DNA from: Bacteroidota bacterium
Lineage (GTDB): Bacteria > Bacteroidota > Bacteroidia > Chitinophagales > JADJOU01
Direction: 5' to 3'
DNA length: 64,000 bases
Assembly: GCA_016713645.1 (NCBI GenBank)
Contig: JADJOU010000003.1
Location: forward strand, 62,001 to 126,000
A program made the position numbers and the translations under genes. Below are positions 47,539-58,076 of the stretch, one piece after another. The notes under the pieces were generated by a model, which was not told where the DNA came from, searched no databases, and saw only the letters and a list, made by a program, of their open reading frames with translations. Each line of letters starts with the position of its first letter. Positions within the stretch are counted from its first letter, which is position 1.

Positions 47539-49816
47539 ATGTCTAAAAAAAAGAGCTCGTTTTTAAAACCTAACCAAGAATCAATAGATAATGCCGTTGA
47601 AATTAACCAGGAGACTCAACCCTTGTTCAAATTTCAAAAATTGCCTTATGCAATTCTATTTATCGCAGCTATTTTAGTCTATGGAAATACTACGTTAAAT
47701 GATTATGCCCTAGATGACCAATTAGCGATTTACGACAATACATTTGTGCTCAAAGGAGTCGATGGATTAAAAGATATATTCACGAAAGATGCCTTCGTTG
47801 GATTTTTTGGAGAGAGAGGAAGCAAGCTCATCACGGGAGGAAGATATCGGCCATTGTCTTTTGCCACCTTTGCATTGGAATACGAGCTATATGGATTGAA
47901 GCCACATATATCCCATGATATCAACCTATTCCTCTATTTTGGATTAGCTGCGCTTATATACTATTTCCTATCGCTTATCTATCCAACCAATTCAAAAACG
48001 AACGATTGGAAAACCTACTTATGGTCATTGCCATTTTTAGCTTCCATGCTCTATTTACTGCATCCCATTCACACAGAAGTGGTCGCCAATATCAAAGGCA
48101 GGGATGAGATCATGTGCATGATCCTTTCTTTTTTAACACTGCTCTTCAGCTGGAAATTTTGGGATAGCAATTCTTATAAATGGCTGGCCTACTCATTTGT
48201 AGCCTATTTCGCGGCCTTGATGAGCAAGGAAAATTCCATCACTTTCTTGGCAATAATCCCGCTTACTGCTTATGTTTTTAGGAAAGAAAATTTCTCGAAA
48301 ATATTGACCAGTATGATTCCTGTCTTATTTGCCACTGCAATATTTTTACTTCTCCGAAAGACATATACCGCTACAGGAGTGAATCAGGAATCTCCCGAAG
48401 TACTCAACAATCCATGGGTTTATATCACGGATTCTAGTCAAAAATATGCGACGATTTTACATTCGTATTTGATGTATTTCAAATTGCTCATTTTCCCGCA
48501 CCCACTTACACATGATTATTATTACAATCAAATTCCCTACAAGAATTTTAGCGACCCGACAGTCATACTCTCTATTCTAATCCACCTCGGACTTTTCTTT
48601 GTCATGGTTATAAACCTATTGAAAAGAAATATTATTGGATTTGCGCTCGCCTTCTATTTTATTACATTTTCAATTGTATCCAATATCCCATTCACGGTAG
48701 GAATTATCATGAATGAGCGTTTTGTTTTTATCTCTTCACTCGGTTTTGTTTTGCTGTTGGCGAATCGCTTTCTCAATGCAGATGGGAAATGGAAAGTGTC
48801 TACACAATCCATGCAATACGCATTTATCGCCCTTATATGCCTTTACAGTTTAAAGTCATTTACCCGAAATCGCGTTTGGAAAGACAATACAACCCTATTC
48901 GAAAATGACATCCATATTTCTACAAACAGTGCAAAAGTGGCTACTGCTCTCGGAGCTCATTATTTGGAAATTGCAGACAGCACCTCGAATACAGCAGACA
49001 AACAGGAATTTTTGAAGAAAGCCCAAGATGTATTGAATCACTCCATAGAAATCTATCCACAAAATTCCGGAACATATCTTCTCTTAGGAAATGCTGAATT
49101 CAAAATGAAAAGCGATTTTAAAAAATCAATTGAGTTTTTCGCACGGCCATTAAATATCGCCCTGAAGATTACTTCGATGGTTTCTTCAATATGGCTGCGA
49201 CATTTATGAATATGAATGAATTTGACTCATCACACATTTACGCTCAAAAAGCCTATTTGGTTAATCCTGCGCATCCAACAACAACAAAAATCCTAGCGTT
49301 TACCTATTTAGCTAAAGGCAATTTAGATTCCGCATCTGTGCTTTATGATAAGTATCAACAATTGGATAAGATTACACTCTTCAAAACGGAAGAAGAAAAA
49401 TGCTCTTCTATGCTGACAACCTCAAAGACCACAAGCAATTTGATAAAGCATTGGCTTTATACAATCAAATTTTAAGTACTAATACTCAAAGTGCAGAAGC
49501 CCTATTTGGAAAAGCAATTGTCCTTGGCAAGCATCTCAATCAATTGCAGATGTCCATTCCTTTCTTTGAGGCGGCCATAAAAATACAACCTGACAATACG
49601 GCTTGGATGGAAGACTTGGCCGTCGCTTATGGTTTTACAAAACAATACGCCAAGACTATTCCGCTCTTGGAAAAAGTCATCAAAGCCAATCCTCATTACG
49701 CCAATGCATATATGAACTTAGCGACATCCTATAGCTTATTGGGAGATGGAGAAAAAGCAAATTATTACAAAAAATTAGCAGAAGAAAAAAAAGCGAATAG
49801 CAGAATGGGATTGTAA
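47539..49816 (+). CDS. TMTC-like polytopic membrane protein with TPR domain (frameshifted)
   Basis: About 760 codons in three frames (breaks near 49145 and 49396-49400; repair gives RAIKYRPEDYFDGFFNMAAT and EEEKMLFYADN). Residues 35-430 have about ten membrane helices with GT-C-type features (YALDDQLAIYDNTFVLKG, GGRYRPLSFATFALEY, LHPIHTEVVANIKGRDEIM, AALMSKENSIT), as in TMTC O-mannosyltransferases. The rest is TPR repeats (QKAYLVNPAHPTTTKILAF, YNQILSTNTQSAEALFGKA, EKVIKANPHYANAYMNLA). Possible protein O-glycosyltransferase in the inner membrane; donor and target unknown. Confidence 0.76.
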
Positions 49817-50403
49817 TGAATATTAAAACGAATAAATACATTTTCATACCGACGCCTCTTTCATTGATGGCTGCTGCCATTATTTTTTTGCTGAGCACCT
49901 GTCAATATTTTGAACCAAAGAGCATCGATACGACCTATAAAGTCTATTTAGACAATCCATCCAATGAGGGTATGGAAATTTATATCAATGGTCAAAAAAA
50001 CAAAGTCAAAAAACACCATACAGAAATACTCGAACTAGAGCCTGGCGATTATCATTTCAAGGCGCTGAATAAAAAAAACGAAAAAATATTTGAAACCAAT
50101 ATTGAAGTTGACACGGTTCTATTGATCAATTTAACAAAAGCGGAATATTGGATTGTTGGGGAACTCTATGCAGAGACGGATGCTCATTGGGACAAAGTTA
50201 AAATCGACACTTTGAACATAGAGAATCATATTATTATTGGGAATATCAAACAATTGGATAGGAATCAATTGTTTTACAAAAAGGAATGGGATTTTAATTT
50301 AGATGAAGACTTTATAGATACGATGGATTTGCACAAGAAATATTATGTCGGCAAAAAAGTGTTCAGAAAACAAGATTATATCAAATACTATTTCAATCAA
50401 TAA
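49816..50403 (+). CDS. Putative lipoprotein of unknown function
   Basis: 195 aa. The ATG overlaps the preceding stop (TAATG), so it is translationally coupled with the TMTC-like gene. Lipobox-like LLSTC at residues 25-29. The rest is beta-rich (YKVYLDNPSNEGMEIYINGQ, LELEPGDYHFKAL), with a PEGA-like feel. No family recognised. A six-base gap separates it from the cytochrome gene. Confidence 0.7.
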   Translation: MNIKTNKYIFIPTPLSLMAAAIIFLLSTCQYFEPKSIDTTYKVYLDNPSNEGMEIYINGQKNKVKKHHTEILELEPGDYHFKALNKKNEKIFETNIEVDTVLLINLTKAEYWIVGELYAETDAHWDKVKIDTLNIENHIIIGNIKQLDRNQLFYKKEWDFNLDEDFIDTMDLHKKYYVGKKVFRKQDYIKYYFNQ

Positions 50404-50409
50404 TCGCAA

Positions 50410-50733
50410 ATGAAAAAATTAATACTCGCTTTTTCAGTTTTAATATTCATCTCAAATTGCAATTCCAACGGCAATCAGCCAGAGCCAATCACTGGAGATA
50501 TTGCAGCTGCTCCAGACGGACAAGCTATATATAAAAAGAATTGCGTTGCATGTCATGGATTAGATGGGAAAATGGGATTTGCAGGAGCCAAAGATTTAAC
50601 CCAATCGAAGACGAGTGTGGCTGAAATAGAGCAACAGGTCACGAAAGGAAAAGGCGCTATGGCAGCCTTTGAAAAATTATTAACCACAGAAGAAATAAAA
50701 GCAGTTTCAAAATATGTCTATGAACTCAGATAA
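50410..50733 (+). CDS. Small c-type cytochrome lipoprotein
   Basis: 107 aa. Lipobox VLIFISNC at residues 11-18. Haem site CVACHG with FYKKNC-like IYKKNCVACHG; distal Met ligand probably in GAMAAFEKLL. One domain (residues 36-107). Likely a periplasmic electron carrier. Its last 20 bases overlap the start of anmK in another frame. Confidence 0.88.
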   Translation: MKKLILAFSVLIFISNCNSNGNQPEPITGDIAAAPDGQAIYKKNCVACHGLDGKMGFAGAKDLTQSKTSVAEIEQQVTKGKGAMAAFEKLLTTEEIKAVSKYVYELR

Positions 50734-51805
50734 AGAATACCACGTTATTGGTTTGATGTCAGGATCATCCCTTGACGGGATTGATCTCGCCTATTGCACT
50801 TTCAAATCTGCGGAAAAGGGATTTGATTATAAAATTGAATTTGCGGACTGCGTCGAATATGAAGATGGCTGGTTGAGCCGATTGAAAAATATCTCCGACG
50901 GCACAGCAAAGGAAATCATGCAATTGAATTCAGATTTAGGCAGATATTATGCTGAAAAAATCAATGAATTTATCATCAGACACAAACTCTTCGGGAAAGT
51001 GGATTTAATAAGCTCACATGGGCATACCATATTTCATTTCCCCGATTTAGATTTCACGACTCAAATTGGAGAAGGTGCTCAAATAGCTGCCATTACTGGT
51101 ATTAAGACTGCTACCAATTTTCGGTTGACAGATATTGCCTATGGTGGACAAGGCACCCCAATCGTTCCAATTGGCGACGCCATGCTCTTTTCTGAATACA
51201 AATATTGCCTCAATTTGGGCGGTATTGCCAATATCAGTGTCAAGCAAAACGGGAAAGTCATTGCCTACGATATATGTGTCGCCAATCAAGTATTGAACTA
51301 CTATGCCAATCAAATGAAAAAGCCATATGACGAGCATGGAGACATCGCTAGAAGCGGTAAGGTGCATGAGGCTCTTTTTGAGCAAATGCAAGAATTGCCA
51401 TTCTATCAAAAAAATTATCCAAAGAGCTTAGACAATAGTTTCTCTCGCAAAGAAATTATTCCGATGATGAATCAATACGATATTTCTATTGAAGATAAAT
51501 TGCGCACATTTACAGAGCATATTGCCTTCCAAATCAGCGATGAACTCAAGCGCTTCCCGATGATGAAGGCCGACGAACAAATGCTGGTGACAGGTGGTGG
51601 AGCATTCAATACTTTTCTCATCGAGACCCTTCAAAAGGAATGCGATATGAAAATCATCGTCCCCAATGAACAGATTGTCAAATTCAAAGAGGCCTTGGTC
51701 ATTGCACTCATGGGCGTATTGAGATTGGAAGAGCGAGAAAATGTGTTGCAGAGTGTCACTGGCGCGCTAAAGGACAATATTGGTGGAGTCGTATATCTGC
51801 CCTAA
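50714..51805 (+). CDS. anmK: Anhydro-N-acetylmuramic acid kinase
   Basis: 363 aa. HVIGLMSGSSLDGIDLAYC, LISSHGHTIFHFP, RLTDIAYGGQGTPIVPIGDA and QMLVTGGGAFNTFLIETL are hallmark motifs. AnmK opens and phosphorylates 1,6-anhydro-MurNAc from cell-wall recycling to MurNAc-6-phosphate. Start at ATG 50714 or 50720. Overlaps the cytochrome gene, so translation is probably coupled. No MurQ etherase is visible nearby. Confidence 0.94.
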   Translation: MSMNSDKEYHVIGLMSGSSLDGIDLAYCTFKSAEKGFDYKIEFADCVEYEDGWLSRLKNISDGTAKEIMQLNSDLGRYYAEKINEFIIRHKLFGKVDLISSHGHTIFHFPDLDFTTQIGEGAQIAAITGIKTATNFRLTDIAYGGQGTPIVPIGDAMLFSEYKYCLNLGGIANISVKQNGKVIAYDICVANQVLNYYANQMKKPYDEHGDIARSGKVHEALFEQMQELPFYQKNYPKSLDNSFSRKEIIPMMNQYDISIEDKLRTFTEHIAFQISDELKRFPMMKADEQMLVTGGGAFNTFLIETLQKECDMKIIVPNEQIVKFKEALVIALMGVLRLEERENVLQSVTGALKDNIGGVVYLP

Positions 51806-51812
51806 TAAAAAA

Positions 51813-51839
51813 GGGATTCCCCATAAAACGAGAAATCCC
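51813..51839. terminator. Weak convergent terminator
   Basis: GGGATT and AATCCC form a short stem between the convergent ends of anmK and the VIT-domain gene, with A/T-rich flanks on both sides. Confidence 0.4.
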
Positions 51840-51868
51840 CCAACTATTATTTGCTTTTTGAACTACAT

Positions 51869-53395
51869 CTAGATTTTATTCAGTTTATAGCGATAGATTC
51901 CTTCGCTTGTATACACTACAATAAAATACATTCCACTAGGCAAAGCACTTTCAAAGTCCTTGGTTTCAACTTTAATCTCCTTTGAATCATCTTCATTAGA
52001 CACATCCTTTCTATAAGCGAGATTTCCATTGATTTGATAAATCTCTATGCTTTTAATCACTGCTGGACATTTCACGATAAAGTGATCGACAAATGGATTT
52101 GGATAAACGGTTATACCTGCGGCATCCTCCTCAGGATTATTTATATCCACAGGCATTCCACCTCCTCCTTGATTGGTTAGACTATTGATAGGCGTTTTCA
52201 CAGTATCACCCGTTTCCAATGCCAAAAAAGCAGTACTCGTCGTAAGTACGCGATTCATAAGACTTAGATTATTGGATTCCTGTGTATTTGGATTATTGTT
52301 GCAATATGCATTGACCCAATTTTTTTGTATAATTAAATGGGTATTTGTATGCATGGGGACTTTGATTTGATAAAAAGTATTATCTACTTTATAGTTAAAT
52401 ACGATTGAATCTCCCTGATTGAAAGTGCCTTCATATCTTCCGCTCTCCATAAAATCTTCATTTGCAATGAGGGTGTTTGAGCTCGAATTGAATTTGTTGT
52501 ATATAATCCCTGTACCTGCAAATGGCAATGAATAATTGAACACTTTTGTATTCGATTTTACATTGTATAAAAGCGCATTATGCACTTTCAATTCATAATA
52601 TCCTTGATTGACATTCATAGAGTAATAATTAAAAATCACTGGGCTCTTGCTCGCATTGCTCATTTCAAGATAGGATATTGATTGTTTTTTAAAAAAGCTG
52701 CCGTGAATTTCTATCTCCGCTGATTGCGGGGTATTATTGATAGAATTGTGCTTAAGGGGGAAAACAGCATTCGTAAAACTGTAATTGGTTGTATTATTGA
52801 TTTTAATTTTGGCGACAGCATCTTTATGCATGAATTGTAAAACATTATTTGGCAACGGAATCATTTCGCTATTGATTGAATTAAATTCAAATGGCACTGT
52901 ATAGACCAGTTTTACTTTCCTTGAAAAATTCGTTGCAATAGGATATACATTGAATGAATAGTTCGTCGATGTATTCTTGAGCAATATAGACGGGTCTCGT
53001 TGGCGCTTTACGATGCCTTCGTAGATATTAATCGCATTCATTCGACTGGTGATAGCCGCTCGAATAATTGTGGTATTATCTAGCCATAAATAAGAATCAT
53101 AAATATATGCATTTGCCGGCAAATCAAAATTCATCTGCATTTCGAGCATACTATTCAAATAGGTAGGCAGGATGCCATAATAGGAATTCGATTTATTGAT
53201 TGAATCTACAAAGAGCGAAAATGTCAATTCCACTTGAACTTGACTTCCGACGGGACTAATTTCCATTTCCACATTGTCAATATATCCGTTAAAGAAATTC
53301 CAATTTTGTTGCGGATCAATAATGCGGAGCGTTGCAGCATGCATTGCCTGATGGAATAGGATTGCTAAAATGATGGTTTGAATGACACTTCTCAT
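51869..53395 (-). CDS. VIT-domain secreted protein with T9SS sorting domain
   Basis: 508 aa. Signal peptide (TIILAILFHQAMHA). Residues 35-170 resemble the VIT domain of inter-alpha-trypsin inhibitor heavy chains: LPANAYIYDSYLWLD, INIYEGIVKRQRDPSILLKN, NVYPIATNFSRKVKLVYTV. VNAYCNNNPNTQ and TSTAFLALETGD follow. No MIDAS-type vWA motif is evident, although VIT proteins usually carry one. A type A sorting domain closes the protein (VYPNPFVDHFIVKCP ... YRYKLNKI). Function unknown. Confidence 0.78.
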   Translation of the reverse strand: MRSVIQTIILAILFHQAMHAATLRIIDPQQNWNFFNGYIDNVEMEISPVGSQVQVELTFSLFVDSINKSNSYYGILPTYLNSMLEMQMNFDLPANAYIYDSYLWLDNTTIIRAAITSRMNAINIYEGIVKRQRDPSILLKNTSTNYSFNVYPIATNFSRKVKLVYTVPFEFNSINSEMIPLPNNVLQFMHKDAVAKIKINNTTNYSFTNAVFPLKHNSINNTPQSAEIEIHGSFFKKQSISYLEMSNASKSPVIFNYYSMNVNQGYYELKVHNALLYNVKSNTKVFNYSLPFAGTGIIYNKFNSSSNTLIANEDFMESGRYEGTFNQGDSIVFNYKVDNTFYQIKVPMHTNTHLIIQKNWVNAYCNNNPNTQESNNLSLMNRVLTTSTAFLALETGDTVKTPINSLTNQGGGGMPVDINNPEEDAAGITVYPNPFVDHFIVKCPAVIKSIEIYQINGNLAYRKDVSNEDDSKEIKVETKDFESALPSGMYFIVVYTSEGIYRYKLNKI

Positions 53396-53596
53396 AATAA
53401 TGAATTTAAATGGTTTAAGATTGATATTATAAAAATAGAACCATTTTAGATAATTTTAATTTAAATAAAATTGTAATTACTTTAATTGCTGTGGCAGAAA
53501 AGGCCTAATTGCCCAAAATCTTAATTCTCCGCTCTATAAAAGCAATAATTTGTACAAATTCATTGACTAAAATCCACTATTCTATTTGGAAACCAT

Positions 53597-53604
53597 TACC
53601 TTTG
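53597..53604 (+). promoter_or_regulatory. Candidate -7 box for the small membrane-protein/comEC operon
   Basis: TACCTTTG, a full match to TAnnTTTG, ends 7 bp before the ATG at 53612, which would give a nearly leaderless transcript. No clear TTG at -33. Confidence 0.3.
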
Positions 53605-53611
53605 CATCATC

Positions 53612-53842
53612 ATGGGTAAGTACATTAAACCAGTTTTGACATGTTGTTTTTTGATCGCTCAATTTTGGGCATCCGCTCAATGTGCTATGTGCAAAGCCAC
53701 CGCTGAGCAATCGATAGAACAAGGTTCCACATCCGCTCAATGGATCAATGGCGGCGTTATTTATATGCTTGTCGTGCCTTATTTGGCTATCGGTATCATT
53801 TTCTACAAATGGTATAAGCAATACAAAAAAGAAAAAAACTAA
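53612..53842 (+). CDS. Small conserved membrane protein
   Basis: 76 aa. Signal peptide (VLTCCFLIAQFWASA), then QCAMCKATAEQSI with a CxxC, and one C-terminal membrane helix (GGVIYMLVVPYLAIGIIFYK) with a basic tail. Such small CAMCKA proteins occur near cytochrome or competence genes in Bacteroidota. It is 38 bp upstream of comEC in the same direction. Confidence 0.75.
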   Translation: MGKYIKPVLTCCFLIAQFWASAQCAMCKATAEQSIEQGSTSAQWINGGVIYMLVVPYLAIGIIFYKWYKQYKKEKN

Positions 53843-53880
53843 TTGCTGTCTGAATAGATTTTCATACCTTTATTTTAAGT

Positions 53881-55878
53881 ATGAAAAATCAGATGAGGCG
53901 CCTAGATGGATTGCCTTTCCTAAAAATTTATGTATTCTTCGCCATAGGAATCATTCTACGAGAATGCTTTCCCATCGCTAGTTTTGCCCAATATTACTTG
54001 CTCATTTCCGCATTTTTTTATTTGCCCTAAGCCTATTTATTCAAAAGAGAATTTTATGGATATGTGCTATTCTATTCTGGTCATATGGCATGCATTCCAT
54101 TCGCGTCGACAAGCCAAATTTATATTCGGGCAAATATACAGTTCATGCCACAGTTCAAGAGGAGCCGATAAAAAAACAAAAATCGTATCAACTTGCACTT
54201 CGCCTAAATCATCTTAAAAAAGGGGATACAATTATTCCCATAGAAACGAAACAAATATTGATTGCCTATCTCTCGCCTTCGGAGGAGATCAAAGCACTTA
54301 GATATGGGGATGAAATTTCAGCAAGTATTCAAATGGATACCATCATGAATCCGCTGAATCCGCATGAATTCAATTTCAAAAAGAATATGGAGCGAAGGGA
54401 TATTTATTATCGAGCATTTATCCATTCATCGAACTTGCACATTCATTCCAATCGCGCATGGTCCATCAAAAAAACTTGCTTTGAAATTCGACGAACATGT
54501 ATTCGCATTTTAGAGAAAAACATCTCGAATACAAAATCATTAAACATAGCAAAATCACTTATCATTGGAGATCGCACACAAATTGATGCCGCGTTAATAG
54601 ATGCCTATTCCAATACGGGCACCATTCACATACTCTCTGTCAGTGGGCTGCACGTAGGCGTATTTGTTTGGCTGCTTGGCTTTTTCTTCAACAAGTATTT
54701 GCCCTCATGGAGAATCTCGCGCTTCATAATGGTGCTTTTCTTTGTTTGGATTTACGGATTAATTAACGGCATGAGCCCGCCAGTTATGCGATGTGCCATC
54801 ATGTTTTCCATCATAGAATTGGGCATTTTACTCGATCGAAAAGTGAATATACTCAATCTCATCGCTGGCGCCGCTTACCTGATATTGCTCTTTGATACTA
54901 GAATGCTGTTCGACTTGGGCTATCAATTGTCTTTCTTGGCCATGACAGGAATTGTCTTGTTGCATCAACCAATCTATTCTAAAATCATCCTAGAAAATGC
55001 AGTATTGGATAAAGTATGGGAAATGTTTTGCGGTACTTTTTCTGCTTGGTTATTCACCTTCCCCATCATCCTATTTAACTTTCACAAGATCTCTCTTTTG
55101 GGCAATTTGGCAAATCTCCTTGCGATTCCCATTTCCTCTGGAATTCTATACGCGGGCTTGCTTCTTTTTATTACAGCGCCAATTCCCTTTATTGCTCAGT
55201 TTCTTGGATTCATCATCGACTATGCCATTCAAGTTCAAGATAAGGCCATACTCTTTTTTGAAAACATTCCCCTGTCCTTTATGAATCATCTAGTCATTGG
55301 CGAATATGCTCTATGGGACTCTATACTCCGCCATCAGCGCTTTATTGCTCTATGTCTTTTTAAAAAAAACAAATTACTTAATCGCATCGATTCTCTTCTT
55401 ATACCTCTTCGCGTTCCTGCAAAATAAGCCTTCTGAAACAATTGCAGCATATGAATTGATTTCATTTAACACAGGAAGAAATTCCGTCTTAGGGATTAAG
55501 AAGCAAGATACCCTGTTCACCTTGGGCGATAGCTGTACTTCCTATCAGCAGAATAAAATTCAATCATTTGCGCACGCTCAAGGGGTGAAAACCATCCATT
55601 CAAAAAGCGAACATGCAATCTTATTTAAAAACAAGAGATATCTCTATATTCAGCATGCTTTCATCACAAGTAGTGATCATTTTGACTTGGCCATACTTTC
55701 TCAAAAAGCTTGCAGGGGATACAAAAGACTATTAAATGATATCAACGCTGAGAAGTGGATTTTGGATAGTTCAATCAGTCCTTATTACCGCACCAGAATT
55801 GAAAATGAATTGAAGAAGCGAAATATTTCTTACTATTCCGTTTCTCCCACTAATTTTGCCTTTATTCAAAAATTATAA
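53881..55878 (+). CDS. comEC: ComEC/Rec2-family DNA-uptake channel (frameshifted)
   Basis: Starts MKNQMRRLDGLPFLKI. A missing T in the T-run at 54013-54019 and an extra G near 55315-55317 split it into three frames; repair gives SAFFLFALSLFIQKRI and EYALWTLYSAISALLL, total about 665 residues. Middle: SKSLNIAKSLIIGDRTQIDA-like TKSLNIAKSLIIGDRT, then IHILSVSGLHVGVFVWLLGF, NGMSPPVMRCAIMFSI and FDLGYQLSFLAMTGIVLL, the competence domain signature. The C-terminal part is a short remnant-like soluble domain rather than a full metallo-beta-lactamase. Transports single-stranded DNA across the inner membrane in transformation. Confidence 0.9.
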
Positions 55879-55881
55879 ATT

Positions 55882-56658
55882 ATGTATCAGTTTGTAGAAT
55901 ATTCGACCGTTGAGCGGGTATGTATGATTGTATTGAATCGAGCAGATAAAAAAAATGCCTTTAATTTTCAATTGGTCAAAGAGCTCAAGGAAGCACTTCA
56001 AAGGGCAACCCATGATGAAGCGGTAAAGTCGATTGTGATAAAGGCCAATGGAACTGTATTCAGCGCTGGAGCCGACTTGGACTATTTACTGCGATTACAA
56101 CAAAATACATTTGAAGAAAATTTGGCTGATTCAAATCATTTAAAGGAGCTTTTTGAAATGATATATCTCTTGCCCAAATTGGTCATCGCTCAAATAGAGG
56201 GACATGCCATAGCAGGTGGGTGCGGATTGGCGACAGTTTGCGATTTTTCATTCGCTGTTCCTGAAGCGATGTTTGGATATACAGAAGTAAAAATTGGATT
56301 CATTCCAGCTATTGTATCTTTCTTTTTAGTTAGAAAAATAGGAGAAGGCAAAGCGCGGGAATTGTTGTTGACGGGGAAATTAATTAGCGCAGAAGAAGCA
56401 CATAGAGCCAATATCATTAATTTCATTTCAACTAAAGAGCAAATTTCAGCGGATGTATTCGCCTTTGCTAAAAAAATGAATGAAGAGACCAGCGGTGATT
56501 CTATCGCGATGACAAAGGAATTGATTGCCTCCATACCTTATATGCACACGAATATTGCATTATCGACAGCGGCAGAAGCAAATGCCAATGCGCGCGCTGG
56601 GAATGATTGCAAGCGAGGCATCGCAGCTTTTCTAAATAAAGAAAAAATTATTTGGTAG
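55882..56658 (+). CDS. Enoyl-CoA hydratase/isomerase-family protein
   Basis: 258 aa crotonase fold. VCMIVLNRADKKNAFNFQLV; oxyanion hole FSAGADLDYLL and IEGHAIAGGCGLATVCD. The usual catalytic Glu region is FGYTEVKIGFIPAIVS, with Glu in YTEVK. Could act as hydratase or isomerase in fatty or amino-acid acyl-CoA degradation. Only three bases after the comEC stop and ends 11 bases inside the 3' end of the convergent barrel gene. Confidence 0.9.
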   Translation: MYQFVEYSTVERVCMIVLNRADKKNAFNFQLVKELKEALQRATHDEAVKSIVIKANGTVFSAGADLDYLLRLQQNTFEENLADSNHLKELFEMIYLLPKLVIAQIEGHAIAGGCGLATVCDFSFAVPEAMFGYTEVKIGFIPAIVSFFLVRKIGEGKARELLLTGKLISAEEAHRANIINFISTKEQISADVFAFAKKMNEETSGDSIAMTKELIASIPYMHTNIALSTAAEANANARAGNDCKRGIAAFLNKEKIIW

Positions 56659-58044
56659 TCTTTTTCTTCTTGAAAGGGAAATGGTATTGAACACCAATTT
56701 CACTGCTCATACCCAATTGGATCGGCTTTTCACGGGTATTGTTCAAAAAGATAGGGAATTGACTAATATCCGTTGACAAATTACTTGTAAGAGCAGCATG
56801 AAAACTCCAATTCTTTTTGAAAAAGTATTTCATTTCAACGCCCATTAAATAGCCCAATTGATTTTGATTATAGGACTTATCGTCTTGTTCTACTCTCGCA
56901 TATTGATTTGAAACGGTATTAGATTGTAGTTTTGCCTGAAGATAATAATGGTGCAAATTGCTGTATTTAAACCCTAGCAGAGCTGCAATGGTGAATGGAT
57001 TTTGATTTTTACCCAATCCCATTTGCCATTTGTATTTAAAAATCAATGGAATATCAAATTGGAATATGCTCATCGATCCAATAAAAGTATAATCATTCAA
57101 TGGTTGAGTGAAACTTGAATTATACCGCGTATAGTTAAAGCCCGTCTGCAAACCAATTTTATTGTTGAAATCATATCCCAAGGTCAGGCCATAAGTGAAT
57201 CCAAGTCCTGGAACAATCGATGATTTTTGATTGAATATGGGATTGGTTGAATTTGCAGAATAGAAAATAAAGGAAGTATTTGCACCGCCGTTGACACCTG
57301 CATAAAATCCTTTTATGACAGGCAATTGCTTTTCGCACTCTTCAAATCAAATACAGGATTTTTCAATTCCTCTTCTAGAACTTCCTCTTTTTGTTGAACG
57401 ACCATTTTGTTTTCACCGATAACTTCGAGTACGATTATTTCATTATTTCTCTGAATGAAAAGGGGTTCTTCCGCTCGTGGAATTACATTATTGCCATTGG
57501 CGTGGAACTTTCTCTTCTGCGCAATTGATTTCCGATCCACTGTCTTCGCTGTGCTAAATGGATTATCAGAAATAGTATTTTCTTCTGCAACTTGATTTCT
57601 CATCGGCTGGGATATCGAGCTATTGCTACCTCTTGAAGCACTGGCGGAATTCTCTTGATTCACGCTTTGCATATTCGATGCATGATTACCTTGACTGTTA
57701 ACTGATTCGACTGGAGTATTTGCAGTATTTGAAGAATTCGATATTGTCGACTCCTCGCGATTAGGTATTGAAGATTGACTGATTTCGATAGGATTAGAAT
57801 CATTTACGGTAGCCCATTCTGCGGATTTATTCATTGAAAACAGCATCAGCGAAAATCCGATAGCAAGGCCTCCGAAAATAGCCGCAGCATTTTGCCAAAA
57901 AGGGATCAAAATCGTTTTATTATCGCTTTGATCAAGGGCTGCTTCGATTCTATCCCAGACAATTGGGCGCGGACTCGCTTCAAGCTGATTCAACTTGTCC
58001 TTGATTTGTTGCTCAAATTTGGGTGTATAATTCTCCTTATCCAT
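56648..58044 (-). CDS. Anti-sigma-like membrane protein joined to an outer-membrane barrel (frameshifted)
   Basis: Two frames (58044-57313 and 57325-56648) join through one missing A near 57330-57333 (DLKSAKKQLPVIKGFYAG). About 465 residues. N-terminal FEQQIKDKLNQLEASPRPIV and WDRIEAAL look like the cytoplasmic part of FecR-less anti-sigma proteins; one membrane helix (NAAAIFGGLAIGFSLMLF); a Ser/Asn-rich linker of some 150 residues; then a beta-barrel-like domain (FYAGVNGGANTSFIFY, LTLGYDFNNKIGLQTGFNYT, EIGVQYHFPF). It directly follows the ECF sigma gene (32-bp gap), so it probably controls that factor. Confidence 0.7.
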
Positions 58045-58076
58045 TCGGTATGTGCTTACAAAGATGAAAAAAACGG

